DNA of 64,000 nucleotides from Burkholderiaceae bacterium 26 (GTDB lineage Bacteria > Pseudomonadota > Gammaproteobacteria > Burkholderiales > Burkholderiaceae). Below are positions 55,782 to 64,000 of the stretch, in pieces; within the stretch, counting starts at the first letter, position 1, and each line of letters opens with the position of its first letter. Both the position numbers and the translations under genes were made by a program. Below the pieces are notes generated by a model, which saw only the letters and a list, made by a program, of their open reading frames with translations, searched no databases and had not been told where the DNA came from. The stretch covers positions 62,001-126,000 of the forward strand of contig JYOB01000009.1 of assembly GCA_000955795.1 (NCBI GenBank), in the 5' to 3' direction.

Positions 55782-57551
55782 GTGCCAAATGGGAGAGTGA
55801 TCTTGAGCGACCAAGGGGGCAATCCCCGCATCTTCCTGTCGACAGTCCAGCCGCGACCGAATCAGCAGCGGCTGGTCATGGCAGTGATGCTGGCATCCGT
55901 CGTCGTCTTTGTGGCCGTATTGCCGTTTGCTCAGTGGCAACTGGCGCAGGTCTGGGGCTTCATCCCTGTCTATGAGTCCGCGGTCGTCATCAACGACCTG
56001 GTCACCGCCGCGATGCTGGTCGGGCAGTTCACCTTGCTCCGCTCTCCAGGATTGCTGGCCCTGTCATCCGGCTACTTCTTTACCGCCACGGTCGCGGCGG
56101 TGCACATGCTCAGCTTTCCTGGGCTGTTCTCAGCATCGGGGCTTCTGAATGCGGGCCCGCAAACGACAGCGTGGCTTTACATGTTCTGGCACGGGGGGTT
56201 TCCCGTCTCTCTCATCGCCTATGCCCTTTTGCAGGAAAACGCGCGAACACGGCATATCCGGTTGCGGCGTGTCGTCTACCCCGTTCTATGGGCTGCCTGT
56301 GTTGTACTGATTCTGACTTACGGGCTGACCGCGCTGGCCACCCACCCGTCTCTCTTGCCGATCATCATGCGCGGGCATGGATATACCGGTGCAATGTCAT
56401 CGACAGTGGGCATTGTTTGGCTGCTGAACGTGCTGGCCGCAGCCATTCTATGGCGGCACCGCGGCCACTCCCTGCTGAATCTATGGTGTGCGGTTGTCGC
56501 CGTCACCTCGGTATTTGAAGTCGCACTTTCTGCCATGTTCAATCATGGGCGGTTCGATCTCGGTTTTTACGCGGGCCGTGCATACGGCCTTGTCGCTTCC
56601 GGCTTTGTTCTTGTCGCGCTGATCATTGAACATGCCAGGCTTTACGCCATGCTGGTGAAAGCCCTGGATAGCGAAAGCGCAGCGCGCACACGCGCTTTGG
56701 ACAAAACGCAGCAACTGAACGAGGCGAACGAGCACCTCGAGCAGCGCGTCAAGGACCGCACCGCCCAGCTCAGCGTCACGAACGTCGAGCTTCGACAGGA
56801 AATTGCCGAGCGCAAGCGCGCCGAACAGGCGCTGGAGCGCTCGAGAGAGGAATTGCGTGAGTTGGCAACGATCAGCTCACGGGCGCGCGAAGAAGAGCGA
56901 CGACGCCTTTCGCGCGAGCTTCACGATGAACTCGCCCAATCGCTGGCGGCGCTCAAGGTCGACATGCAGATGCTGGAGCAGAAGCTTGATGCCGCGAACA
57001 AACCGGTTGCCGACCGCTTGAGTTCAATGGAACAAGCCGTGGATGACATGATCGGTGCGACACGGCGGCTTGCCTCCGATTTGCGCCCCTCCATGCTCGA
57101 CGATCTCGGCCTTGTACCTGCGTGCAGATGGCTTGTTGAATCGTTTCAGCGGCGCCACCGTATTCGATGCGAGCTAACAATCACGCCGGAGCACTTTGAG
57201 CTTCCCGAGCCTTTCGCCTCCACCGTTTATCGCGTGCTGCAGGAATGTCTGGCCAATGTGGCGCGCCATGCTGGCGCGTCAACCGTACAGGTGAGGCTGG
57301 TCTATGACGTGCCCACCGTGCAACTCTCCGTGCAGGACGATGGCATCGGCTTCGACCCTGCGCATCCGAGAAAAGACTTGTCTTTCGGGCTTGTTGGCTT
57401 GCGTGAGCGTGCCTACCTCGTGCGCGGGAGCCTAAGCATCGAATCGTCGCCAGAGGCCGGGACGTTGATCGACCTGACCATTCCGCAAACGATGACGGCA
57501 GCTACGGAAGCACCGCTGCCAGCACCCGGCGCCCAACCAAGGGCAATCTAG
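55782..57551 (+). CDS. Membrane sensor histidine kinase, NarX/HisKA_3 type with MASE-like domain
   Basis: 589 residues: a multi-helix membrane sensor region (residues about 30-290, MASE4-like), a coiled coil (about 295-370), the HisKA_3 dimerisation helix RELHDELAQSL with His381 as phosphorylation site, and a HATPase domain (DDGIGFDP, SFGLVGLRERAYLVRG). No periplasmic ligand domain, so it probably senses something in the membrane or redox state. Alternative starts at 55797 (GTG) or 55803 (TTG). The cognate regulator is convergent, 22 bp away. Confidence 0.87.
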   Translation: MPNGRVILSDQGGNPRIFLSTVQPRPNQQRLVMAVMLASVVVFVAVLPFAQWQLAQVWGFIPVYESAVVINDLVTAAMLVGQFTLLRSPGLLALSSGYFFTATVAAVHMLSFPGLFSASGLLNAGPQTTAWLYMFWHGGFPVSLIAYALLQENARTRHIRLRRVVYPVLWAACVVLILTYGLTALATHPSLLPIIMRGHGYTGAMSSTVGIVWLLNVLAAAILWRHRGHSLLNLWCAVVAVTSVFEVALSAMFNHGRFDLGFYAGRAYGLVASGFVLVALIIEHARLYAMLVKALDSESAARTRALDKTQQLNEANEHLEQRVKDRTAQLSVTNVELRQEIAERKRAEQALERSREELRELATISSRAREEERRRLSRELHDELAQSLAALKVDMQMLEQKLDAANKPVADRLSSMEQAVDDMIGATRRLASDLRPSMLDDLGLVPACRWLVESFQRRHRIRCELTITPEHFELPEPFASTVYRVLQECLANVARHAGASTVQVRLVYDVPTVQLSVQDDGIGFDPAHPRKDLSFGLVGLRERAYLVRGSLSIESSPEAGTLIDLTIPQTMTAATEAPLPAPGAQPRAI

Positions 57552-57573
57552 TACGGCATCGCTGCGGCCAGTC

Positions 57574-58203
57574 TCATACCAACCCGTGGCTGAGCGCGTA
57601 CCGTACCAGGGCGACATCGTTCGGCAAGTTCATTCGTTCAAGAATGCGCGCTTTATACGTGCTGACCGTCTTCTTGCTGATGCACAGATCGTGCGCAATC
57701 GTCGCCAGTGAATCGCCTCTCGACAGGCGCACAAAAATATCGAACTCGCGGTCACTGAGCCGCTGATGAAGCAGCCTGTCTGCAGGGTCGCCGAGATTGT
57801 GTATCAGCAGCTCTGCCACGGCCTGCGTCATGTACGTACCGCCCGATGCGGCCTTACGGATGGCCTTCTCGAGCTCCTTGACCGCACCCTCTTTCGTCAG
57901 ATAGCCGACGGCCCCGGCTCGGAATGCGCGTAGCGCGTACTGGTCCTCGGCATGCATGGTCAGGACCAAGATCTTGAGTTGCGGAATGTCCCTATGAACC
58001 TGGGCGATCAGGTCAATACCGCTGCGTCCGGGCATCGACAAGTCCAGCACGATGACGTCGGCTGGTGTACGGCGCACCAGATCGATGGTTGATGCGCCGT
58101 CAGTTGCCTCGCCAACAACTTCGATATCGCTGGCATCGCTCAGAATGCGGCCCAATCCCTCACGAAAGACGGCATGGTCGTCCGCTATCAGCACCTTGAT
58201 CAT
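57574..58203 (-). CDS. NarL/FixJ-family response regulator
   Basis: 209 residues: receiver with Asp8/Asp9, phospho-acceptor Asp54 (VLDLSMPG) and Lys in YLTKEGA, then LuxR-type HTH (LSDREFDIFVRLSRGDSLAT, ISKKTVSTYKARIL). ATG at 58203 follows AAGGGA; 58263 is not supported. Expected partner of the adjacent sensor kinase. Divergent from the second hsp20. Confidence 0.92.
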   Translation of the reverse strand: MIKVLIADDHAVFREGLGRILSDASDIEVVGEATDGASTIDLVRRTPADVIVLDLSMPGRSGIDLIAQVHRDIPQLKILVLTMHAEDQYALRAFRAGAVGYLTKEGAVKELEKAIRKAASGGTYMTQAVAELLIHNLGDPADRLLHQRLSDREFDIFVRLSRGDSLATIAHDLCISKKTVSTYKARILERMNLPNDVALVRYALSHGLV

Positions 58204-58524
58204 CGCGTATCCCTTAGATCTGCACTCCCACTGTTTCATGGTAGGTGGCGGGGGGATTCCCACACAACGCTTGGCATCCGGCTTCTCTGATCAAGGTCAG
58301 GAACGTAACAGCGCTGTTTGTGGCGAACACGGCGGTAACCAAAACGCTCTCCAACCCTGCTCGGGCAACGACGGGACCGTTTGCGTGATCTCCAGTCGAA
58401 CACGATTTGCCCACAGACCATGTAGCGACGCGTCGCCGGCGCCGATCGGTTGACGCCCATCAAGATGCTGTCCACGTCGGCGTCCAGAATGGTTTCTCCC
58501 AGACCCCCCATAGGAGAAAGCATC
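58204..58524. other. Divergent promoter region response regulator / hsp20
   Basis: 321 bp without a gene. It contains the strong FNR-like box at 58450-58463. Confidence 0.55.
58450..58463. promoter_or_regulatory. Candidate FNR/ANR box (second hsp20)
   Basis: TTGACGCCCATCAA: nine of ten half-site bases match TTGAT-N4-ATCAA, and TTGAC is an accepted variant. It ends 62 bp before the hsp20 ATG at 58525. Confidence 0.6.
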
Positions 58525-59070
58525 ATGGCTGAATCCGACACCAAAATTGCCGTGAAGACCGGCTCGGAAGCTTCGACCAAGCAGCCTGGCGCCATGCAAC
58601 CCTGGCGCGCTTTTGACAACCTTCGGCAAGAGGTTGCGCGTGTGTTCGATGATTTCGACCGCGGATTTCATCTCTTCCCATCTCGTCGCGCGGCGCTCGA
58701 TATCGAGCCATTCTGGCGGCGTGAATGGGCTCTGACGTCCGCGCCTGCCGTGGACGTTGTCGAAACCGACACGGCTTACGAGATCAAGGCCGATCTGCCC
58801 GGCATGGAAGAAAAGGACGTCGAGGTGAAGCTGGCCAACGGCGGCCTGACGATCAAAGGCGAGAAGCAGGAAGAGAAGGAAGAGAAGCAAAAGGACTACT
58901 ACCTGCATGAACGCCATTTCGGCGCATTCGAGCGGTCATTCCGGATGCCGGACGGCGTCGACACAGAGAAGATCCAGGCCAGCTTCAAGAATGGCGTATT
59001 GACGGTGACGCTCCCCAAGACAGATGCGGCGCAAGCCACGCCCAAAACGATCCCCGTGAACGGCGGCTAA
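58525..59070 (+). CDS. Small heat-shock protein Hsp20, second copy
   Basis: 181 residues: an N-terminal arm (about 60 residues with RQEVARVFDDFDRGF), alpha-crystallin domain with IKADLPGMEEKDVEV, GEKQEEKEEKQKDYY and FKNGVLTVTLPK, then a short tail. Distinct from the Hsp20 at 45514. ATG follows TAGGAG. The frame start at 58450 is a TTG inside the FNR-like box and is rejected. Confidence 0.92.
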   Translation: MAESDTKIAVKTGSEASTKQPGAMQPWRAFDNLRQEVARVFDDFDRGFHLFPSRRAALDIEPFWRREWALTSAPAVDVVETDTAYEIKADLPGMEEKDVEVKLANGGLTIKGEKQEEKEEKQKDYYLHERHFGAFERSFRMPDGVDTEKIQASFKNGVLTVTLPKTDAAQATPKTIPVNGG

Positions 59071-59247
59071 TGTAGCGGACGACGCACCGCAAGAACAGCG
59101 GAGGACGAGCAGCGAGTCGTTGCACGACTCGCGGCCCGAGCCGCCATGCTGCGGCCGCGTCGCCCCGGTTGACAGGAACTGACCTAGAAATTCTCGGCTG
59201 CCCATGATGACGTGGCGGCGTCCGATTTTGGGTCAAGGAGTGCAAGC

Positions 59248-59589
59248 GTGACTTTGGCATTGGACATTTCATTTCGGGATTTTCCGTACTCCAAAGCAAC
59301 TGAGGATGCTGTCGTCAAACAGGCGAACAGCCTTGGCAGCGTTCAGCTGGAGATCGCCCGTTGCCGCGTCAAGTTGATTCAACTGCCGCGCCAGCAGCTA
59401 CACATCCCATCCTTCAGGGTTCACATAGACGTGATGACACGCCACCAGCGCCACCTCTCGGGCCATGGCTCCAGCGACGACGCCCTTGCGGCACTTCGCG
59501 ATGCGTTCAAAGACGTCGAGTTCGTATTGCGAAACGAGATGGTCCGTGAACAATCGAGTGCAATCATCGAAGCAAAGGGGGGCATATGA
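59248..59589 (+). CDS. HPF/RaiA-like ribosome-associated protein, copy 2
   Basis: 113 residues from GTG at 59248 (AAGGAG 7 nt upstream). Pattern LDISFRDFPYSKATEDAVVK, a strand with CRVKLIQLPRQQL, FRVHIDVMTRHQRHL and DALAALRDAFKDVEFVL, which follows the beta-alpha-beta-beta-beta-alpha order of HPF. Coupled by an ATGA overlap to a small gene downstream. Having two HPF-like proteins in one island suggests stage-specific ribosome storage. Confidence 0.72.
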   Translation: MTLALDISFRDFPYSKATEDAVVKQANSLGSVQLEIARCRVKLIQLPRQQLHIPSFRVHIDVMTRHQRHLSGHGSSDDALAALRDAFKDVEFVLRNEMVREQSSAIIEAKGGI

Positions 59590-59837
59590 GCTTGACCATT
59601 CATGCCGAGCGGGGTTGGGTGGACGTTCGTACAAAACGGCGAAGCGACAAGCGCTGGGATTGTGAATGCAGATTTGTTTCACCCAATGGAGACTGTTCAT
59701 CCTGGGTTTCGGCGGCCAGCGTTGAGGGCTATGTGTCCCGAGATCTCGCATTCAGTGCCGGTATTCTGCTCGGCCGCGAACTTGCCGCGCGCTTTACGGC
59801 ACGCGTGGAATCGGCTCGACCGCGCATGTATCAATAA
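59586..59837 (+). CDS. Small hypothetical protein coupled to HPF copy 2
   Basis: 83 residues (MSLTIHAERGWVDVRTKR...), with a Cys pair CECRF and a helical end containing LLGRELAARF. Its ATG overlaps the HPF stop, the main evidence that it is translated. No family recognised. Confidence 0.6.
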   Translation: MSLTIHAERGWVDVRTKRRSDKRWDCECRFVSPNGDCSSWVSAASVEGYVSRDLAFSAGILLGRELAARFTARVESARPRMYQ

Positions 59838-59939
59838 ATAATGAAGTGGCCGGGCAAGGTCCGCCGACGGCCGGCATGCCTCGCCCGCTTCAAGGTTGCA
59901 TCGGTTGCAGCGTGTTGCCGCGTGTGGCCGGCAAGTGAT

Positions 59940-60593
59940 TCAGCGGGGCCAGGTCATGGTGCGCACGGCGGCCCCATGCGCCGGCACGACAAGCGTGCCC
60001 TGCCGTATCACGCCGTTATAAGACGCGCTGACTTGGTACTTACCGCTTGGCAGACGGACGTAGAGCAGCGGGCCTTCCGATACGACTGCCAGGGACACCG
60101 CGCCGCTTGCAGAGCGAATACGCGTGTCGACATCTGAAACGTACGCGCCCCCTTGCTCAACGAACGTCAAGCGCAAGTTGTAGTCGGCCGCAACGCTACG
60201 CATTGCGTCCACCTCGTCTTGCCCCACCCCACCTGACACATAGGCCACGCCCCCTTGCACACGTTGAACGGGACGAGCGGTGTAAGCACCATCATTCAGA
60301 CAGCCCATCTCGTACATGGCTCGCCACGAGCGCCTGTTCGTCATTGCGCTATGCCTGCCACCTCGTGCCCGGCCCGTCAGCCGATCAGGCTCATTCACGC
60401 CTTGAATATCCCGCATGCGCTGCATCAACGCGCGGCGCTCTGCCGGTGTCCGAGCATTGCGCAGTTGCGCACAAAAATCGGGGCTCGGCGGGCGTACTTG
60501 CTCAGGGGCGGGCCCCTGCGCCAATGCCGCGTTTGTCGACAAGAGGGACGCTGCAACCAGCGCGGCGTGCAAGAGGCTGTGTACCCGAACCAT
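59940..60593 (-). CDS. Exported hypothetical protein with a carboxypeptidase-regulatory-like end
   Basis: 217 residues: signal peptide (LLHAALVAASLLSTNAALAQ), a conserved-looking N-terminal part with Cys (DFCAQLRNARTPAERRAL and YEMGCLNDG), and a C-terminal beta-sandwich segment (LLYVRLPSGKYQVSASYNG, GTLVVPAHGAA) like the carboxypeptidase-regulatory domain. It is divergent from groEL, and two FNR-like boxes lie 66-96 bp upstream. Function unknown. Confidence 0.65.
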   Translation of the reverse strand: MVRVHSLLHAALVAASLLSTNAALAQGPAPEQVRPPSPDFCAQLRNARTPAERRALMQRMRDIQGVNEPDRLTGRARGGRHSAMTNRRSWRAMYEMGCLNDGAYTARPVQRVQGGVAYVSGGVGQDEVDAMRSVAADYNLRLTFVEQGGAYVSDVDTRIRSASGAVSLAVVSEGPLLYVRLPSGKYQVSASYNGVIRQGTLVVPAHGAAVRTMTWPR

Positions 60594-60658
60594 GACCGAC
60601 TCCTCGAGAGTTCATTCACTTCCCTAGAGCCACAATGGCCTATGCGCGCTGGAACGCG

Positions 60659-60672
60659 TTGATATGGCGCAA
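60659..60672. promoter_or_regulatory. Candidate FNR/ANR box 1 (groEL / exported protein)
   Basis: TTGATATGGCGCAA: perfect TTGAT half and CGCAA, the reverse-complement form of the TTGCG-N4-ATCAA sites at 6318 and 46012. Confidence 0.5.
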
Positions 60673-60675
60673 CCT

Positions 60676-60689
60676 TTGATCCAGCCCAA
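60676..60689. promoter_or_regulatory. Candidate FNR/ANR box 2 (groEL / exported protein)
   Basis: TTGATCCAGCCCAA, starting 17 bp after box 1, so the two are in tandem. Same half-sites as the box at 52974. Confidence 0.4.
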
Positions 60690-60822
60690 ACGCGCGCATG
60701 ACGTCATGGCTAACCTGAAAAGCAGCAGCCCGTGCACCGCATACCACTGCTGGCGGCGGAACCCGCCGTTTCTGTGAGCGAAGCAGCACGCCGCGGCACA
60801 TCCCATCCAAGGGGAGTTGACC

Positions 60823-62460
60823 ATGACAGCCCGCACCCTCGTCTTCCATCAAACCGCACGCAGGATGATGCTCAACGGAATCGACCTGTTGGCCCGAGCT
60901 GTCAAGGTGACACTCGGGCCTGGCGGCCGCAACGTGATCATCGAACGGCCGGGCATGACGCCTATGGTCGCCAACTCTGGCGTGGTTGTTGCGCGTTCCA
61001 TTTCCCTGCGCGAACCCTTTGCCGATATGGGCGCTCGACTGCTGTGCGAGGCGGCAGCGCGCACCAGTGAGGTCGCAGGTGACGGCACCACCACGGCCAC
61101 CACCTTGGCACACGCAATCGTGGCAGAGGGCGTGAAGTACGTCGAAGCCGGGCACGACCCGATGCAGCTCAGGCGCGGTATCGAGGCCGCCGGCGCTGTT
61201 GTTGCGCAGCAGCTCCACGCGATGGCCCGGCCCTGCACCACCGTTGACGAAATGCGGCAGATCGCCACGATTTCCGCCAGCGGAGACCAAACCGTGGGCA
61301 CGCTGGTGGCGCGCGCGGTTGAGCAGGTCGGCAAGGATGGCGCCATCAGCGTGGAAGATGGCCCAAAGCTTGAAGACCAGTTGGAGATCGCAAAAGGCGC
61401 ACGTGTTGACCGAGGCTTTCTATCACCATTCTTTGCCACCACCGAAAGCCGGGCCGTCGTGCTCGAAGAACCATGGGTTTTATTGTGCGATGCCACGATC
61501 AGTTCGATTGCCCAACTGCTGCCGGTTCTCGAAGCCGTGTCCGGCACCGGCAAGCCACTGCTGGTCATTGCAAACGAAGTGGAAGGCGAAGCGTTGGCCA
61601 CGCTCGTAGTCAACAACCTGCGCGGCACGCTCAAGAGTTGCGCGATTCGCTCGCCCGGCTTTGGCGAGTCCCGCACGGAACAACTGGCCGATCTTGCTGC
61701 GCTGACCGGTGCGAGCGTCATCTCATCGCAGACCGGCGTTTCGCTCGAGCACGCGACGCTGGATCAGCTCGGCCGCGTACACCGAACGGAAACCACCAAG
61801 GATTCGACCACACTCATCGCCGGAGATACGGCAAAGGCAGAGGTGGAACGCCGCGTGGGCCAGGTGCGGGCTCAACTCAATGACGCAAAGACAGACTACG
61901 ACCGCGAACAGCTTCAGCACCGGATCGCACGCCTGAGTGGTGGTGTGGCTGTCATCAAGGTAGGCGCTGCAACTGAAGCCGCATTGCATGAGCGAAAGAA
62001 CCGCTTCCAGGATGCCCTTCACGCCACCCGCGCGGCCGTTGAGGAAGGCATCGTTCCCGGCGGTGGTGTTGCACTGCTACGCGCGCGCTCCGCGATCGAT
62101 GCATGGAACGCGCCAAACGCTGAACAGCACGCCGGCGCCCGCATCGTGGATACCGCCTTGGCCGCGCCGATGCTGCAGATCGCAGCCAACGCAGGCGCAG
62201 ACGCACAGGCAGTCGTCCACCAGGTCCTCGCCGGTGAAGGATCGCACGGCTACGATGCGGCGTCCGATCGCTATGGCGACATGCTGGAGCTAGGCGTGGT
62301 CGACCCGGTCAAAGTGGTGCGCACCGCATTGCAGAACGCCGTCTCCATTGCCGCCCTGTTGTTGACCACGGATTGCATGATCGCCGACGTGCGAGAAGGC
62401 TATGTTGACCGGTCGGATGAGGCCTCAAGCTCGGCCATGTTCAATACCGGATACGCGTAG
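60823..62460 (+). CDS. groEL: GroEL paralogue without the GGM tail
   Basis: 545 residues with chaperonin signatures: VTLGPGGRNVIIE, GDGTTTATTLAHAIV (ATP site), and VEEGIVPGGGVALL. The N-terminus is MTARTLVFHQTARRMML rather than the usual MAAKDV, and the C-terminus ends FNTGYA, without the Gly-Gly-Met repeats that line the housekeeping GroEL cavity. No groES is adjacent, so this is a solitary, stress-type chaperonin. ATG at 60823 follows AAGGGGAG; the TTG at 60817 is not preferred. Confidence 0.9.
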   Translation: MTARTLVFHQTARRMMLNGIDLLARAVKVTLGPGGRNVIIERPGMTPMVANSGVVVARSISLREPFADMGARLLCEAAARTSEVAGDGTTTATTLAHAIVAEGVKYVEAGHDPMQLRRGIEAAGAVVAQQLHAMARPCTTVDEMRQIATISASGDQTVGTLVARAVEQVGKDGAISVEDGPKLEDQLEIAKGARVDRGFLSPFFATTESRAVVLEEPWVLLCDATISSIAQLLPVLEAVSGTGKPLLVIANEVEGEALATLVVNNLRGTLKSCAIRSPGFGESRTEQLADLAALTGASVISSQTGVSLEHATLDQLGRVHRTETTKDSTTLIAGDTAKAEVERRVGQVRAQLNDAKTDYDREQLQHRIARLSGGVAVIKVGAATEAALHERKNRFQDALHATRAAVEEGIVPGGGVALLRARSAIDAWNAPNAEQHAGARIVDTALAAPMLQIAANAGADAQAVVHQVLAGEGSHGYDAASDRYGDMLELGVVDPVKVVRTALQNAVSIAALLLTTDCMIADVREGYVDRSDEASSSAMFNTGYA

Positions 62461-62587
62461 CAAAGCTCCGGCGCTCTCGGGCCTTCATGAGCCCACTGGC
62501 GGCCGGTCAAGCTTTGTTCACGATCAAGGGAGCTTCCGAACCGTCCTCTACAGTGATGACAAGACACCTCGACACGCCGGACTTGCC

Positions 62588-62965
62588 ATGATCGCTACCG
62601 CCTTCGTCCACCATCAGCGCTCCAGAGCGACGCCCGCTCGGCACATCAACGAAGACGCGTTGGCGACGGCCTTTCTTCCGGATGCCAGTGCGTGTCAGCT
62701 CCCTGATCCGGCGCTTGCCGTTCTGGCAAGAACGGCCGCTTCCTGGTTTGCCCCAGCGTTGGCCACCGCAATCCATCTCAGCGCGGAGCATGGGCGCATT
62801 CGCGTTGCCGGCCACGTCAGCAATGCCCGCCCGCTGGCCTACCTGAAGATTGCACTGCTGCGCTTGCCCGGCGTCGTCGGGCTGGACATGACGGTTACGG
62901 TGGAAGCCACCACCGATCCGCTGCAAGCGGACTACGTGGCCCTGCAACGTCACCACGTCGGATAA
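62588..62965 (+). CDS. Small BON-like domain protein
   Basis: 125 residues from the ATG at 62588 (the frame extends to 62402 without support). After an N-terminal stretch (HINEDALATAFLPDASACQL) it reads ASWFAPALATAIHLSAEHGR then RVAGHVSNARPLAYLK and LPGVVGLDMTVTVE, the BON-like alternation of helix and strands. The lack of a signal peptide implies a cytoplasmic role. Located between groEL and the phasin gene. Confidence 0.55.
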   Translation: MIATAFVHHQRSRATPARHINEDALATAFLPDASACQLPDPALAVLARTAASWFAPALATAIHLSAEHGRIRVAGHVSNARPLAYLKIALLRLPGVVGLDMTVTVEATTDPLQADYVALQRHHVG

Positions 62966-62981
62966 CCGGGGGCTCGCAAGC

Positions 62982-63365
62982 ATGCATACGACATATTTCT
63001 GCGCGACCAGTTGTCCGTGCCCCCATGCCGCCTTCGATCCGACATGTCCGCAGTCGGTGGAGGAGATTCTCCGCGCGTATGCCGCGCTTTTCTGGTTCAA
63101 CCTCTACCTCAGGTGCCCCGACTTCTCTGCCACCGATGGCATGTTTCCACGAGAGCCGGAGGCTCGCCGCAGATATCTGGCGGTGCATTCGAAAGTCTTC
63201 ACACACTGGGCCACGGCGGCCAATCGTATGGGCATCACCACCGCGCGTTTTCGTGATGTCTGCGCGAACGTGCGCGCAGCTTGGATTGGACCGGACGACC
63301 CTTTGCGCGCGTGCCGCTCCCGGGCCGATGTCCTGTCGGACCATCCAGAATTGGATTTGGATTAA
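62982..63365 (+). CDS. Hypothetical protein upstream of the phasin gene
   Basis: 127 residues, Cys-rich N-terminus (CATSCPCPHAAFDPTC), then a helical aromatic segment (YAALFWFNLYLRCPDF), and a basic middle. No family recognised. It starts 16 bp after the BON-like gene stop, so it probably shares a transcript with that gene. Confidence 0.5.
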   Translation: MHTTYFCATSCPCPHAAFDPTCPQSVEEILRAYAALFWFNLYLRCPDFSATDGMFPREPEARRRYLAVHSKVFTHWATAANRMGITTARFRDVCANVRAAWIGPDDPLRACRSRADVLSDHPELDLD

Positions 63366-63496
63366 GCACCGGGCCGCCTTCTCACCAAGTGCAATGAGGG
63401 GCGCATCGCCATCTGACGGACGTCTTTTGGCCCAGGCAGCTAACAGCCTCACGATAGCCGCCCAATCAGGGGCGTACGGCAAGCCGATCTGGCGGC

Positions 63497-63510
63497 TTGC
63501 GTCAGGTCAA
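63497..63510. promoter_or_regulatory. Candidate FNR/ANR box (phasin)
   Basis: TTGCGTCAGGTCAA: TTGCG-N4-GTCAA. It ends 52 bp before the phasin ATG, so a start about 41 bp downstream of the site centre would leave a short leader. Confidence 0.5.
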
Positions 63511-63562
63511 GTCTGGCAATGGCGAACTGCCTACCCTGCAGTCATATCAACCGGAGATCGTG

Positions 63563-64000
63563 ATGCCACAGCCTACTGATGCAGTCTGCAATCTCGCCTG
63601 CGCCACCATGCGCGATGCCAGCCGCGCAGCCGAGTTCTTCGTCGATAGTCAGCTTCAGCTCGCGCGCCTTCGCGTCAAGATGGCGGAAACGGCGCTGCAG
63701 AATCTGTCCCAGTTGGAGGGCCAGTTGGACGCAGTCAAAGATTGGAGCACGCTGGCCTCGGCACAAAGCGCCTATATGAAGCTCCAAGCCAGCCAAAGCG
63801 CAAACGCAGCTCGCCAGTGGGCCGATCTCCTCAATGACGCTCAGCGCTCTTATCTGCGCCAGGCGACAGCGTGGAACGATCAGTTCCAACATCGGCCGGG
63901 CACTGCTGCATCTCCTGCACAACTGTTGATGGCGTCCTTGGACTCTTGGCAAACATTGGTCAACACGTTCAAGGTGATAGCCGCATCGGCCACGCAAGGC
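63563..64000 (+). CDS. Phasin-like protein, 3' truncated by the window
   Basis: 146 codons are visible with no stop before base 64000. The product starts MPQPTDAVCNLACATMRDAS and is a long amphipathic Ala/Gln/Leu-rich helix set (AAEFFVDSQLQLARLRVKMA, AYMKLQASQSANAARQWADL), like PhaP/phasin_2 proteins that coat polyhydroxyalkanoate granules. GGAG precedes the ATG. PHA-linked genes are part of the Burkholderia low-oxygen locus, consistent with the neighbours. Confidence 0.7.
   Translation, partial: MPQPTDAVCNLACATMRDASRAAEFFVDSQLQLARLRVKMAETALQNLSQLEGQLDAVKDWSTLASAQSAYMKLQASQSANAARQWADLLNDAQRSYLRQATAWNDQFQHRPGTAASPAQLLMASLDSWQTLVNTFKVIAASATQG

Overview
The window is high-GC DNA from a beta-proteobacterium. 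Gene content points to Burkholderiaceae, most likely Ralstonia or Cupriavidus: a phasin, an NAD-linked formate dehydrogenase, a BCAM0308-type protein, and a set of stress genes known together from the low-oxygen-activated (lxa) locus of Burkholderia cenocepacia. This assignment rests on protein resemblance only.

Layout. (1) 1-6.2 kb: the end of a formate dehydrogenase operon (fdsB-fdsA) converging on a PEP synthase operon. (2) 6.2-15 kb: exported proteins (fasciclin, a DUF2334 deacetylase-like protein, a lipoprotein hydrolase, a lipoprotein with a truncated-globin fold) mixed with gene debris (broken ECF sigma factor, dienelactone-hydrolase fragment). (3) 15-16.8 kb: a tyrosine recombinase with a perfect 13-6-13 inverted repeat just upstream. 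(4) 17.5-24.1 kb: a compact six-gene operon encoding an N-hydroxylase, MFS exporter, PhyH dioxygenase, stand-alone cupin, methionyl-tRNA-synthetase-like enzyme and PLP aminotransferase. The hydroxylase plus cupin plus MetRS-like trio is the signature of hydrazine (N-N bond) synthesis, so this looks like an uncharacterised hydrazine natural-product cluster. It is the main discovery candidate. (5) 24.1-26 kb: decaying genes (methyltransferase remnant, cupin with a nonsense codon, frameshifted small gene) next to an intact orphan sdhB. (6) 26.5-31 kb: a MacB/LolD-type ABC export operon. (7) 31.4-41.1 kb: a metal-efflux operon (RND czcBAC-like, cytochrome b561, a P1B-5-type ATPase with a C-terminal hemerythrin domain, a membrane protein). 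(8) 41.3-64 kb: a stress and dormancy island with two Hsp20s, FtsH, a GroEL paralogue, two HPF/RaiA-like ribosome factors, a beta-CASP nuclease, PRPP synthetase-like protein, thymidine phosphorylase-like protein, PfkB kinase, erythromycin-esterase-like protein, a NarX/NarL-type two-component pair and a phasin.

How it fits together. Ten 14-bp sites of the FNR/ANR form TTGNN-N4-NNCAA, each with at least one good half-site, lie in promoter gaps of the ppsA operon, the ABC operon and the 45-64 kb island. This suggests one oxygen-responsive regulon covering proteostasis, ribosome hibernation, nucleotide/energy salvage and PHA granules. A second palindrome (CTTGTCAGG, 4 nt, CCTGACAAG) occurs upstream of the sensor kinase gene, with a near copy between hsp20 and the LRAT-ftsH operon, and may be the target of the encoded response regulator. 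I saw no rRNA, tRNA, CRISPR array or complete IS element.
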